Positions 42,362-53,475 of a DNA stretch of 64,000 nucleotides are shown piece after piece. Source of the DNA: Plotosus lineatus (Eukaryota > Chordata > Actinopteri > Siluriformes > Plotosidae); the NCBI GenBank assembly GCA_024760905.1, contig CM045735.1, forward strand, positions 6,344,661-6,408,660. Direction: 5' to 3'. Within the stretch, counting starts at the first letter, position 1. Each line of letters starts with the position of its first letter. Both the position numbers and the translations under genes were made by a program. The notes under the pieces were generated by a model. It was not told where the DNA came from, searched no databases, and saw only the letters and a list, made by a program, of their open reading frames with translations.

Positions 42362-42702
42362 CATCTCACCACAATTGTATAGAGTAGTTGCCGGACCCCA
42401 TCAGCTATTGCCTTCCCTTTCACATCACCGCCACCAACCAGAAGGGACAAAAGTATGCACATGCCCCCCCCCCGTGATATGCAATGCTAGCCACCCGCCT
42501 CTTTTCGAACCGAGTCGCCGTGTGTACTTGGGGGCGGTCTAACATACTCGGAGGAACATGCTATCCGCTCCCTCGTACAAATGAGCTCACAGACGCTCAT
42601 GATTGGCTAGCGATCACTGTAGCTGACAGTGAAGTGACTATATGCCATCCCTCCTTCCCATGAGTGTTCAGCCAATTAGCTGCCATGGACTCCCATCCAC
42701 GG
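42362..42702 (-). mobile_element. SINE-C, near full length
   Basis: Inverted: GTATAGAGTAGTTGCCGGAC, CTAGCCACCCGCCTCTTTTC, GGCGGTCTAACATACTCGGA, CATGGACTCCCATCCACGG. Confidence 0.65.
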
Positions 42703-43249
42703 ATGTACTGAAGCTGTTCTGTCATCTTAAACAAGTCGAACTGCTCTCCGTAAATAAATTTATTTTATTCATCAAGATTTTTAACCAACCACAGTTGTCC
42801 AAGATCCCATATAGTCCTAAATGAAAAAAAAAAAAACATAGTAAGCACAGAAACCAGAAAAACAAACATCAACTCTCAAACGAAACCAGAATCCATGAAA
42901 TAAGGTGTGATTTAAAAACAGCCGGTGTGCAGACTCAACTCCAAAGTTTGAAGGTCACGACATCAAAAGTCTATGGTTTTTGTGGTTCTTGTATCTTCAG
43001 TCAAATCTGACTCTTCGCGACTTTATTCCCAGAGAGTTTTCTTGGCAGACCTATTACAAGATAGGTTGCCAAGTCTTTCCCTCACTCTCCATCCAAGTAC
43101 TGACCAGCTCCATCCCTGTTTAACTTGTGAGATCAGACATTCAAAGAGAAAATTGAGGGCACAACCAATATTTAAGGAGAACCAAAAGGCAGCAGTCTCC
43201 TGACCTGAGACTGGAGTGAATCTGTCTGCATGACTTCTGCTCACGGATT

Positions 43250-43562
43250 GTTCATTCATTCATTTAGCCAAACTAGGGTTGTGGAGAAATTGACTCTGGC
43301 TGAAGACGAGGTGCATCCTGAACAGCTCACTCGTCCATTGCAGTACATACACACACACACACACACACACAGACACACACACATTCACACACAGCCAGTT
43401 ACTTTCACATTCACACCTAGGGACAGTTTGGAAAAATTATTCAGCCTAATGTGCATGTCTTTGGGCTGCAGGAGGAAACCAGTGCACCTGGAGTAAACCC
43501 ACACAAGCACTCAAAGAACATGCAAACTCCACATAGAAACAATCTCACTCAGTCCCAGGGAC
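43250..43562 (-). mobile_element. V-SINE-like element with CA expansion
   Basis: TTCATTCATTTAGCCAAACT to AATCTCACTCAGTCCCAGGG; (CA)n at 43349-43384. Confidence 0.72.
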
Positions 43563-43945
43563 CCAAAGCCAGAACCTGACCAGATGCCCCAGCCACCTCA
43601 ACTGGTCCCTCTCAATGTGGAGGAGCAATGGTTCTACTCCGAGCTCTCCGGGGATGGTGGAGCTTCTCACATTATCTCTAAGGGAGAGTCCTGTCACCCG
43701 GCAAAGGAAGCTCATTTCAGCCGCTTGTATCCGCGACCTTGTTCTTTCTGTCACTACCCAAAGCTCGTGACCAGAGGTGAGAGTAGGAACGTAGATCGAC
43801 TGGTAAATTGAGAGTTTTGCTTTGCGGCTCAGCTCTATCTTCACCACGACGGACCGGTACAGGCTCCGTTTTACACAGGGGCCACAAGTGGAAGGACCTC
43901 ATTCCCGACCCGGAGGGTGCATTCCACCCTTATCTATCTTCATTT
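43563..43945 (-). mobile_element. Non-LTR LINE fragment (RT C-terminal region)
   Basis: A minus-strand frame reads KAKLSIYQSIYVPTLTSGHE, ERTRSRIQAAEMSFLCRVTG and VEPLLLHIERDQLRWLGHLV, the post-RT region common in fish non-LTR elements. It is the same element as at 17827-18074 and 19218. Confidence 0.75.
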
Positions 43946-44001
43946 AATTATTTATTCATTTATTTATTGTACAATTCTGTGTAAACTCTACAATCGCTTG
44001 T
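43946..44001. mobile_element. Tc1 fragment at a LINE/SINE junction
   Basis: ATTTATTGTACAATTCTGTG + TAAACTCTACAATCGCTTGT, the same junction piece as at 19290-19345. Confidence 0.65.
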
Positions 44002-44250
44002 GTCCCCCCAGTGCAGCTCACCGGGTTATCAAAGGCCGGCCGTGTCTCTCACTGTCTATGCTGTGAGGTTCATGTAAAAGAACCATTGCTGACTTTCGAC
44101 AAGAGGAGCTGCAAAGCCGTTAGCATGTTTCCGCATAGGGATGGCCTGGAGAGCTGTCCAGGGCGTACTCTGTCCTCGCCCGGTGTCGGCTGGGATGGGC
44201 ACCAGCCTCCCCGCGACCCTAATTAGGATTAAGCGGTTACAGAAAATGAA
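44002..44250 (+). mobile_element. SINE-A body and 3' domain, headless
   Basis: CAGTGCAGCTCACCGGGTTA to GATTAAGCGGTTACAGAAAA; it follows the LINE and Tc1 pieces exactly as at 19395. Confidence 0.87.
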
Positions 44251-44387
44251 TTGAACAGTGGTGTAGTGTGTAGCATGTCTCCCTCATAGCAAAAAGTTTG
44301 ACAAAGGCGTTTCTATGTGGAGTTTGCGTGCTCACCCTGTATTCCGGTTTCCTCTTGCAGCCAAAAGACATGCATATGGACTGTTGG

Positions 44388-44393
<6 letters not shown>

Positions 44394-44478
<85 letters not shown>
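44394..44478. repeat. (TG)n microsatellite, about 85 bp
   Basis: The longest pure TG run in the window, inside a V-SINE. Confidence 0.97.
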
Positions 44479-44481
<3 letters not shown>

Positions 44482-44513
44482 TCCTATGAGTTCAGGGTAG
44501 AGCTACTTTGAGT

Positions 44514-44843
44514 GGATCGCTGATCCTAAGGTTGGGGGTTCGAGTCCCACTCTCCAAAAGCTTGTCACTGCCCCCCCACCCCACCCCCCACCCCCCCAGT
44601 GCAGCTAACTGGGTTATCAAAGGCCGACCATGTCTCTCACTGTCTATGGTGAGAGGTTCATGTAAAAGAACCATTGATGACTTTTGTAAAGAGGAGCTGC
44701 AAAGCCATCAGCGTGTTTCTGTCCCTCGCTAAAGGGTTGTGTTAGGACAGGCATCTGACATAAAAACCTACGCCAAATCAAATGTGCGAATTATTCGCTG
44801 TGGCGACTCATAATAAAGGGAAAAAAAGGCCGAAAGGAAATCT
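44514..44843 (+). mobile_element. SINE-B, 5'-truncated in the head
   Basis: Begins between A and B boxes (GGATCGCTGATCC) and ends GGCCGAAAGGAAATCTG. A 10-bp duplication TACTTTGAGT lies at 44504-44513 and 44844-44853. Confidence 0.92.
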
Positions 44844-44974
44844 GTACTTTGAGTTTACCCAATGTCGGCTGAGATAGGCTCCGGCCTTTCTGCAACCCTA
44901 ATGGGAATTAGCCAATGGGGAAATGATATTCATTTACCAAAGGCAGGACCACAAGGTATTCCCCCGCCCCCAAT

Positions 44975-45048
44975 CATTCTCTCTCTTTCCATTGGTTGAT
45001 GTGAGCACTATCCAAGGTGTTCAGGTGTTCCTAATAAAGTGGTCAAAG
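44975..45048 (+). mobile_element. Tc1-like transposon end fragment
   Basis: GGTGTTCAGGTGTTCCTAAT + AAAGTGGTCAAAGTG resembles the terminal segment of fish Tc1 elements. Followed by (TG)n and (GA)n. Confidence 0.5.
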
Positions 45049-45139
45049 TGTGTGTGTGTGTGAGAGAGAGAGAGTGAGAGAGAGAGAGAGTATGGTGAAA
45101 AATCAGATGTTTTCCATTTGCGGACTTTGTGTGGCGATG

Positions 45140-45146
45140 TATAAAA
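45140..45146 (+). promoter_or_regulatory. TATA-like element of the col23a1 promoter
   Basis: TATAAAA upstream of a CpG-rich stretch (45190-45340) and about 420 bp before the ATG at 45560. Initiation near 45,170 would be expected. The match is to consensus only. Confidence 0.4.
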
Positions 45147-45559
45147 TAAGCTGCATTAGTGCACAGTTGTCGTCCATTCTACCTCAGTATTTATCATTGC
45201 GCCGCAGTTGAAAGCGCGCGGAATTACAGGAAGTGCATTACTCAAAGTGTTGGCGCGAGAGCCCGCGCGAGCGGAGTGGATCACGCAGCGCTCGCGCACT
45301 CAGGAGCAACAGCGCCCTCACAGCACACAGGCGGGTAAAGCGCTCGGTTGGTTTTCCCTCTGTTTCATCTCTCCTCACGATTCGTTTTAATCTCTCTGTT
45401 TCCTGACAGGACTTTACGAGTCACTGCGCGCCGTCAGCCGTCAGGTTTTATTCAGGTATCCGAGTTTTATTCGAGAACTTTATTTTATTTTTTTCTCCTG
45501 AAGAGAATCCTGTCAGAGATTTCTGTCAAGTCATCAGAAAAGTAAAGTACCAACCAAGG

Positions 45560-45829
45560 ATGCGCGCGACATCTGTGTCGAAAGAGATGGTCAAAATATC
45601 ATCCAGCAGAGCTCATAAAAGTTCCTTTCACTGTTTCCAGACTGTTCTGTGTTTATTTTTGTCGGTTATCTCGGTGATATTTTGTGTAATCCTGACCTTA
45701 AGGACGTCTCACCTGGAGCACAGAATGCAGTGTTTGGAGCGCGAGCGCCTTTCTGTCCTGAGCTCTGCGCCTCCATCACTGCAGGCGAACCTCTCTCTGT
45801 GGGATGCGATCGAAAATCTCCTCAATAAG
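45560..45829 (+). CDS. col23a1: Transmembrane collagen (type XXIII alpha-1) exon 1
   Basis: COL23A1 is a type II membrane collagen with a short cytoplasmic N-terminus, one membrane span, a linker and collagenous domains shed into the matrix. The ATG at 45560 lies in context CCAAGGATGC. The 90 codons give a basic N-tail (1-27), a hydrophobic span of about residues 28-47 (TVLCLFLSVISVIFCVILTL), and a juxtamembrane segment LEHRMQCLERERL like the coiled-coil linker of types XIII, XXIII and XXV. An NLS sequon is at Asn77, and the exon ends NLLNK at donor GTGAGC, phase 0. COL13A1 or COL25A1 would look similar; adjacency to clk4 (human 5q35.3) favours COL23A1. The N-tail is shorter than in mammals. 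Confidence 0.78.
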
Positions 45830-46077
45830 GTGAGCTGAAGAGCTTAATTTCACTTCGATAAAGAACTTTTCTTTGTTATATGACGTCATATGTATGCTTG
45901 GTGATTTTAGAATGTAACTGGACCTGCTTTATAAGGGTACCGACACCTGCCAGGGGACACTGGTCCCCCTCAGGGACATCCCCTCAACCTTTATTAAGAG
46001 AACGTCTGTATCTTTCAGTAAACAAGGCCATGCAAGGCGAGAAAATTAGCATAAGATGATTTAAATTATTATTATGG
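45830..46077. other. Start of col23a1 intron 1
   Basis: Unique sequence with no recognised element; intron 1 spans 45830-53475. Confidence 0.6.
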
Positions 46078-46680
46078 GCTGTGAATATTCTTTCTGAGTT
46101 TCCTCTGGGTAGTCCGGTTTCCTCTCACGTATGCAATGTAAACATTAGGGCTGATTGGCTGCTTAAAATTTGCCCCTTCGGTGTGAGTGGGTGTGTATGT
46201 TCATCATTTTCTGTAACTGCTTAATCCTAATTAGGGTCGCGGGGAGGCTGGTGCCCATCCCAGCCGACTCCGGGCGAGGGCAGAGTACACCCTGGACAAC
46301 CCACCAGGCCATCACAGGGTGGAAACACGCTGACGACATTGCAGCTACTCTTGTCGAAAGTCAACAATGGTTCTTTTACATGAACCTCACACCATAGACA
46401 GTGAGAGACATGGCCAGCCTTTGATAACCCAGTTATCTGGATTGGGGGGGGGACAGTGACAACCTTGTGGAGAGTGGGACTCGAACCCCCAACCTTAGGA
46501 TCAGCAATCCAGCACCTTTTACCACTTGACCACCACTGCCCACTGGTTGTGTGTGTGTGTGTGTGTGTGTGTGTTGCCCAGGTTGGGCGATCTGTTCAGG
46601 GTGTTTCACGCCTTCACTTGATGTCGGCTGGGATAGGCTCCAGCCTCACCAAATCGGGTTAAACAGTCTGGCAAATCATG
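46078..46680 (+). mobile_element. V-SINE-like element split by SINE-A
   Basis: GTAGTCCGGTTTCCTCTCAC ... GGTGTGAGTGGGTGTGTATG, then after the insertion ATGTCGGCTGGGATAGGCTC. Confidence 0.75.
46204..46541 (-). mobile_element. SINE-A, full length
   Basis: TTTTCTGTAACTGCTTAATC to CCACTTGACCACCACTGCCC, all modules present, inside a V-SINE. Confidence 0.9.
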
Positions 46681-46744
46681 ATGAAATTATTATTATTACT
46701 ACACAAAGTTAAATGTTACATTAAAAATAAAAATGTTTTCTGAG

Positions 46745-46903
46745 TGGACAATGATATGGGTTACTGACCAGAAGGTTGACAGTTCAGGCCCCGGTACAAT
46801 CGGAATGCCACTGCTGGTCCTTGAGCAAGGCTCTTAACCCACAAGTTATCAGTTGTCTGACATAAATTGCTCTGGATTAGGGTGTTTGCCAAATTTTGTA
46901 TAT
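46745..46903 (+). mobile_element. SINE-D copy
   Basis: GGGTTACTGACCAGAAGGTT, CCTTGAGCAAGGCTCTTAAC and GGATTAGGGTGTTTGCCAAA. Confidence 0.65.
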
Positions 46904-47820
46904 AGTAAGCCCTTGCCCGGGCAGTGGTGGCCTGGTGGTTAAGGGAGCTGGATCGCTGATCCGAAGGTTGGGGGTTTGAGTACCACTCTCTACAAGGTTG
47001 TCATTGTCCCCCAGTGCAGCTAACTGGTTTTCAAAGGCCGGCCATGTCTCGCACTGTCTATGGTGAGAGGTTCATGTCAAAGAACCATTACTGACTTTCG
47101 TAAAGAGGAGCTGCAAAGCCATCAGCGTGTTTCTGCCCCTTGTTCAAGGGTTGTGTCAGGAAGGGCATCGCACGTAAAAACCTATGCCAAATCAAACATA
47201 CGAAGCAGAAGATTCACTGTGGCGACCCCTGAAAAAGGGAAAAAGACGACAGGAAAAGAAGTAAGCCCTTGCCCGTTCGCGGTTCATTGTGCTTGGCCCC
47301 GCATACTCGTGGATTAGCAGCAAACCTGGAAGTAACTGGCACGTGATTCAAATTTAGCCAATGGCTGAGAGCTTCTGTTTCTCTTTCCTGCTGACTGGCT
47401 GCAGATGATGTGTACACCTCTTTTTTTTTTTTTTTCTCGCCTTCACGCACAAGTTATCAACGTGATTGCTTGAATTGTGAATTCACATTCTTTTAGTGTG
47501 TTTTCATGATTATTTAAACCCTATGATGTCACGCAAACGCCCTGCATCTTCTCTAGTTTCTGGTCAGGAGCCTAAACGCTTAATTTGTTCAGAAATATTA
47601 TTACAGTACAAAATTAAAAAGTTTTTACTAAATCATTACTACATTTTACTGCATTATTACTGTATTAATGAGTACGACTGGCTATAGAATGTGTTTAACA
47701 AGCATATTTTAGAGCATGTAATATTATACATAGGGTTTTAAAACCGCATCAATAATTCTCGGATTTTCAGGATCCGCAGGTAGGGGCAGAATGCAACCCC
47801 GCAAATAACGGGGGTTACTG
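46903..47820. mobile_element. MITE family 4 (pogo/Tigger-like), host of a SINE-B
   Basis: Left end TAGTAAGCCCTTGCCCGTTC (rejoined across the insertion) and right end ATAACGGGGGTTACTG at 47820, flanked by TA. The interior is non-coding. Confidence 0.75.
46920..47259 (+). mobile_element. SINE-B, full length
   Basis: Head TGGCCTGGTGG / GGTTTGAGTAC, body, linker GGGTTGTGTCAGGAAGGGCA, tail CACTGTGGCGACCCCTGAAA and GACGACAGGAAAAGA. It has a perfect 16-bp duplication AGTAAGCCCTTGCCCG (46904-46919 and 47260-47275). Its tail keeps CGACCCCTGAA like the RTE. Confidence 0.95.
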
Positions 47821-47984
47821 TATGTAAGTGCAATGTAACATAAAACAGTATATAGATTACATAAGAAGCCATTTTTCGGAAAAAAGAAACATAATGAAGG
47901 CTGCTGGGATTTATCTGAAATAAAAGAAGCCCGTGTAACTGTCAAAAATTTCAGGAGATCTTGTAAAACTACATATACTACACC

Positions 47985-48110
47985 TCACTCATTCATTTGC
48001 TAGACCGCTTAATCCTATCAGGTTCACATTGAGGCCGGAGCCTATCTCAGCCAACACTGGATGACAGCAGGGTATACCCTGAGCATCTTGTCGGTCCATC
48101 ACATCACATT
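47985..48110 (-). mobile_element. V-SINE-like 3' fragment
   Basis: CATTCATTTGCTAGACCGCT, CAGCCAACACTGGATGACAG. Confidence 0.65.
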
Positions 48111-48374
48111 TGAATTTATTTTTTTTTATGTAGAAATAACTAATTTATTTATTGATATGTGTATTGTTAAGGTATCTCTGCTCGGCAACATTTTTCTTTG
48201 TATTTTCCTAAAAGTTTTGCAAAGTACTGGACTTTTGCGAGATTTCCAGAAATTGTCAGCTTATCTAGATAGTTCCTTCCTGTTTGATTTCTTCAAGCAG
48301 GACTCTGGGTACCCACGGCATCTAGGGCCGAACTGCTGGCGCTGTCTGGCATTTTTTTCAGGGGGCCCATAGCT

Positions 48375-48575
48375 GAACGGGGGCAGCCATACGCTAATGG
48401 TTAGAGAAGCAACTTTTGGACTGAAAGGTCACTTGTTCAATTCCCGAACCAGAAGGAAAAACGTGTGGCGGTGGGGGAGTGAGCAGCACCCTCCACATAA
48501 ATGGCTGAAGTGCCCTTGAGCAAGGCACTCAACGCCTAGCTGCTCTTCAGTGTCTGTGACAGTCAACTGCTCCAA

Positions 48576-48611
<36 letters not shown>

Positions 48612-48650
48612 TCACATTGGATGGGTTAAATGATAATTTCCCTTATGGGA
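48375..48650 (+). mobile_element. SINE-D relative
   Basis: GGGCAGCCATACGCTAATGG, CCTTGAGCAAGGCACTCAAC, (TG)n and CACATTGGATGGGTTAAATG. Confidence 0.65.
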
Positions 48651-48663
48651 TTAATACAGCATA

Positions 48664-48960
48664 CATTGGATTAATATTTAAGGGTTGCAGGGAGGTTGGC
48701 TCCCATCTCAGCCAAATCTGGGTGAGGGCAAAGCACACCATTGCAGGGCAGAAACACACCGACAGCTATGCAGCTTGCTCTTGATGAAAGTTAGCAATGG
48801 TCCTTTTGAATGAACCACTCAACATAGACCGTGAGAGACATGACCGGCCTTTAATAACCCAATTAGCAGAAGGGGGGGATAACCTCTTGAGAGTGAGGCT
48901 TGGACTCCCCTGACCTTGGAATCAGTGATCCAACACCTTACCACCAGGCCACCATTGCCC
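48664..48960 (-). mobile_element. SINE-A, degenerate
   Basis: Flanked by a 13-bp duplication TTAATACAGCATA (48651-48663 and 48961-48973). The 3' end is eroded. Confidence 0.85.
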
Positions 48961-49206
48961 TTAATACAGCATATTAAATCAATCCTCTGACATCTCAAGA
49001 GAAATTTCATGAAAACTGTTCAAAATCGTGTTGCTCCTGATCTTGAAAAAGCTTTCTGAGATTTTTTTTTGTACTTTCAATTTCCCCCCTTCAAACACTG
49101 TAATTTGCATTTATATCTTGCATTTATTTTTTTATTTTTGTAAATTAACACTACTAATTTCAGGAATAATGATTATTCAGTATAATTGTTAGACTGGAGC
49201 TAAACT

Positions 49207-49466
49207 GTCTGTCTTCCTTTCGGCTTTTTCCCTTTTACTCGGGAGTCGCCACAGAAAATCATCTGATTTGCACATTTGATTTGGCAGAGGTTTTTTTACG
49301 TTGGATGCCCGTCCTGCCACAACCCTTTATAGTAAGGGACGGAAACACGCTGACGACTTTGCAGCCTACTCTTTATGAAAGTCAGCAATGGTTCTTTTAC
49401 ATGCCTCTCACCATAGACAGTGAGAGACATGGCCTGCCTTTGATAACCCAGTTAGCTGCACTGGGA
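49207..49466 (-). mobile_element. SINE-B, headless
   Basis: Tail CTTCCTTTCGGCTTTTTCCC to CAGTTAGCTGCACTGGGA. It has a 16-bp duplication with one mismatch, AGACTGGAGCTAAACT (49191-49206) and AGACTGGAGCGAAACT (49467-49482). Confidence 0.93.
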
Positions 49467-49849
49467 AGACTGGAGCGAAACTAATGTGTTAGAATTTCAG
49501 GCAGATTTGCATCATGGATTTAATCAAGTTCTTCTGTCCTAAAAATTAAAGTAAATATTGCACTGGCCTCTTTAATTCCATACAGTATTTTACTCTGTGC
49601 ACATGAAATATTTTTACACATGCTACTGGAATTTTAGCAGGCCCTTGTCCAGATCTGGGCTGCTATCAAAGATGCCATTTATTTTATCTTGCTATTTGGC
49701 CAAATCAAATATATCATCATATCAGTGCACTTTGTGTGTATCCAGGTAGCGCTATTATCTTATTTCTTGTTATACCCTTTGTGGTATAATTTTTGTTTCC
49801 AGTTCTGCGAGACATTTAGGATTTATGTCCATAATACAACTGCGTTTTG

Positions 49850-50182
49850 GGGCAGTGGTGGTCTAGTGGTATAGAGCACTGGATCACTGAGCCAAAAGTT
49901 GGGGGTTTGAATCCCACTCTCCACAAGGTTGTCACTGTCCCCCCTCGTGCAGCTAACTGGGTTATCAAAGGCTGGCCATGTCTCTCAGTGTCTATGGTGT
50001 GAGGCATGTAAAAGAACCAATGGTGACTTTCGGCAAGAGTAGCCTGCAAAGTCGTCAGCGTGTTTCCACCCTGCGATGGCCTGGAGAGCTGTCCAGGATA
50101 TATTTTGCCCTCGCCCAAAGTTGGCTGGGATGGGCGCCAGACCCCCTTCGACCCTAATTAGGATTAAGCGGTTACAGAAAAT
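49850..50182 (+). mobile_element. SINE-A, full length
   Basis: TGGTCTAGTGG, GGTTTGAATCC and a complete 3' domain ending in a short ATG repeat. Confidence 0.9.
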
Positions 50183-50199
50183 GATGATGATGAATACAA

Positions 50200-50400
50200 A
50201 TATTTACTCACTTGTTTGCCAAACATCTCACTCAGGTTGCAGGAAGACTGGAGCCTATTTCAGCCAACACTGGGTAAAGGTAGGATGCACCCTGAAAGGC
50301 TTGCCAGATCATTGCAGGACCAACCAAACTGCACATTGAAAACACCCCAATTGAGTTAAGGATTCAAACCTAGGAGCTTCTTTCTGTGAGGTCATGTGGT
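50200..50400 (-). mobile_element. V-SINE-like element, partial
   Basis: CAGCCAACACTGGGTAAAGG, GCTTCTTTCTGTGAGGTCAT. Confidence 0.6.
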
Positions 50401-50440
50401 CCTATAAATATTTAAATATTTATTAATTAATCTACAATGC

Positions 50441-50979
50441 GAGGGCAATGATGGCCTAGTGGTGTACGGCACTGGCGCGCTGATCATAAGGTTGGGGGTT
50501 CGAGTCCCACTCCCCACAAGGTTGTCACTGTCCCCCCCAGTGCAACTAACTGGGTTATTAAAAGCCGGCCATGTCTCTCACTGTCTATGGTGTGAGGCAT
50601 GTAAAAGAACCATTACTGACTTTAGTACAGACAGGGATCCCAGATCGCCTCTATTTAGTGGAATTCCTCTATTTTTACTCACCTATTTAGAGGAATTCCT
50701 CTATTTTTTTTTTCAGCTTCAGGTTACATGCGGCCCCTTTGACCCCAGCTGAAATATTTCATTTCCTCTATTTCTGAGCCCGTTTCCTCTATTTTTTCTA
50801 AACCTCGCTGGGATCCCTGGTAAAGAGTATGCTGCATAGCTGTCAGCGTGTTTCTGCCCTGCGATGGCCTGGCAAGATGTCCAGAGTGTACTCTGCCCTT
50901 GCCCGGAGTCGGCTGGGATGGGCATCAGCCTCCCCGCGACCCTAATTAGGATTAAGTGGTTACAGAAAATTAACTGAAC
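50441..50979 (+). mobile_element. SINE-A interrupted by a MITE
   Basis: TGGCCTAGTGG and GGTTCGAGTCC head. A perfect 13-bp duplication TAATCTACAATGC lies at 50428-50440 and 50980-50992. Confidence 0.92.
50632..50819. mobile_element. hAT-like MITE, 188 bp, with internal CCTCTATTT repeats
   Basis: Ends CAGGGATCCCAG and CTGGGATCCCTG, flanked by GTACAGA and GTAAAGA, in the SINE-A body. Five CCTCTATTT units occur inside. Confidence 0.75.
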
Positions 50980-51005
50980 TAATCTACAATGCACTACAAT
51001 ACTGT

Positions 51006-51127
51006 CGTTCATTCTTTTCTAAGCTGCTTTATCCTAATTAGGGTCATGGGGAGGCTGGTGCCCATGTCAGCCGACTCTGGGCTACGGAGGGATACACCCA
51101 GAACAGCTCATTAGGCCATCGCAGGGC
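51006..51127 (-). mobile_element. SINE-A 3' fragment
   Basis: 122 bp of 3' domain with a perfect 14-bp duplication CACTACAATACTGT (50992-51005 and 51128-51141). Confidence 0.92.
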
Positions 51128-51307
51128 CACTACAATACTGTATTTTGCACATTTATCTGAGATGTTGTTTTTTGTTATTTTTTCCACTATCAGAATACAT
51201 ATGTAGTGAGTTAAGCTTTTTTTTAACATTACACTGTCCTGCCAAAAATAAAGTCACCACCTGGATAACACTTGATAATGTTGAATAAAAGCGTATGAAT
51301 GGTAGAA

Positions 51308-51309
<2 letters not shown>

Positions 51310-51391
<82 letters not shown>
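51310..51391. repeat. (TA)n microsatellite, about 80 bp
   Basis: Pure TA run in col23a1 intron 1. Confidence 0.97.
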
Positions 51392-51393
<2 letters not shown>

Positions 51394-51741
51394 TTAGTCG
51401 TGAAAGTAAAAGAGTTTCCATTACAGTGTGATGAGAACTCACTGGATTGGGACTTAACTGGGTGGCCATAAGAAAACCACTTGCTAATGAGAATAATTGG
51501 AATAGAAGGCTTCACTTCACTGGAACAATGGGAAATAGTCATGCGATCTGATTAGTCCAGATTTTCCCTGTTCCAGAGCAATGGGTGTGTCAGGCTAAGA
51601 AGAGAAAAGCATGAAATGATGTATTTATTATGCATAGTGACCAATGTACTTGCCTCTGGGAGAAGTGTTTTTATCTCAGGTGGCTTCAGTTGGTCAGGTC
51701 AAGGTCCAGCTGTGATATGCGGCAGTAAAATGAAGTCAGGA

Positions 51742-52110
51742 CGGACACAGTTGAGTAATGCTTAGCGGGTCCATCTCACAGAAACAAGGTCCTGGATTGG
51801 CTAGGTGAGGGCATTTCTGTGTGGAGTTTGCATGTTCTCCTCATGGTTGCATGGGTTCCCTCCGGGCGGTTCAGTTTCTTCGATCAGTCCAAAGCTGTCT
51901 AATTGCTAATAGCTAATTGCCAAATTGCTCCTAAATGTGAATGTGACTGGTTTTGTGTGTGTGTGTGTATGTGTGTGTGTGTGTGCGCGCGCGCGCGCTG
52001 GCCCTGTTATGGACTGTTCAGGGTGTACCCTGCCTTCACCCAGAGTCAGCTGAGATAGGCTTTAACCTTGCCGAGACAATTATAAGATTAAGTGGCTTGG
52101 TAAATGGATG
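51742..52110 (+). mobile_element. V-SINE-like element
   Basis: GTGTGGAGTTTGCATGTTCT, (TG)n(GC)n at 51954-51999, CAGAGTCAGCTGAGATAGGC and a GGATGGATGGAT tail. Confidence 0.78.
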
Positions 52111-52114
52111 GATG

Positions 52115-52928
52115 GATAGAAAATGAAGGCAGTTAACGATTGAATGTACCAGTACTAAATGACCAGATTCATTTTCTTCCCTAAAAGAATATAAAATTGG
52201 GGCTCAAATACTAAAACAGTTGTTCAGGAAACATGAGAAATCATTTTCACACTTGTATTGGCACCAGTGTTCTGACCTGTACCCAGGAGAAGGTGTTTGG
52301 AATGTGCTGGAGTAGACTTGGGTTTGAAGTGGTTCTGCTCACTCCTCGTTAATACAAGATCGCAGTGAAAAAGTACGAAAACTGTGAATTGAATCTGGAT
52401 CTTGTATTGAAATGTATTGAAACAACGCCATAGTGAGTGCATGCTGTAGTGAAATCTTAAGGTGGTCCATTAAACTGTTAGGTTGCGTGACTCTTTTGAG
52501 GCGGAGCAGTGTATTTTTTAGTAAGGCTAATGACAAACAGGCTAATGACTTTGGGAAATGAACCATAAATATAGCAGCTTTTGATAATGCTGGCCTGGGA
52601 TTTCCACCACTGTAATAGAAAAATAAAAAAAAACAAGTCACGCACATGCAAACCTTCTGGTTCTGCTGCACAGACCCCCTCGCCTTGGGGTAAGGGGACT
52701 ACCACGAGAACATGACCACACAGACCACATTTGATGGTGATAAATGCTTAATTAACACTAGCAAGATAGTTTTTTGACCCTGATGATTAGCGTAATCTCT
52801 GTATCGAAGAAGTGATGGCACCTTGGGGGACTGGCGTATACTTCCTAAACACAGGTGAAGTCTAGTCAGTACATTTTCCTCTGTAAATGTTCACTTGGAC
52901 TATAGGTCTACCTGATTAAATAGCTATA
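52115..52928. other. col23a1 intron 1, unique part
   Basis: No exon, repeat or transposon recognised. Confidence 0.45.
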
Positions 52929-53403
52929 AACTATACAACCAAAAGTTTGTGGACAACAGACCATTATGTAACATATATACAAAACATTCACATGTACTGT
53001 CCATGTTAAACATCCCTTTTCAGATTTTTTGTAAGATAGTCACTTTCAGACTTCTAGAAATTCACTCTACTACCTTCTGGAGCATTGTTGTGGGCATTTG
53101 TGGCATTCAGACATCACTGCGGACGTTAAGAAAGAAGGCCTGGAATGCAGACAGAATTCCAGTTTAACCCAAAGGTACTCAGTAGGTTTGAGATCAGGGC
53201 TCTGTGCAAAACAATCAAGTTCTTTCACTTCAACTTTGTCAAACCGTGTCATCATGGAGCTTGCTTTGTGTACAGGGATATTGTCATGCTGGAACTGGTT
53301 CGGAAGTCTTAGTTTCAGTGAAAGGTGTTGTTATAATGTACAAGGTCCTGGGGCACATATTGGTGCAATGGTCAGACATCCGCAAACGTTTGGTCGAATA
53401 GTG
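52929..53403 (-). mobile_element. Tc1-like deletion derivative with transposase relic
   Basis: Inverted ends (ACTATACAACCAAAAGTTTG and CAAACGTTTGGTCGAATAGT) with flanking TA (52927-52928 and 53404-53405). The minus strand keeps LDCFAQSPDLKPTEYLW, the DLNPIEHLW catalytic block of Tc1 transposases. It ends 72 bp before col23a1 exon 2. Confidence 0.82.
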
Positions 53404-53475
53404 TAGAAAGATGGATACATGGTGTTGATACTGACTTTATAATCAAACAAATACTGCATGTTATTTTTGCTACAG

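Larger units (their letters stand above)
44262..44925 (+). mobile_element. V-SINE-like element split by SINE-B
   Basis: GTGTAGCATGTCTCCCTCAT ... TACTTTGAGT, then after the insertion TTACCCAATGTCGGCTGAGA to the 3' end. Confidence 0.75.

Noticed and set aside
45208..45545. Two short frames upstream of the collagen ATG
   Set aside because: They lie in the predicted 5' UTR of col23a1, lack recognisable domains, and the 45560 frame has the membrane span.
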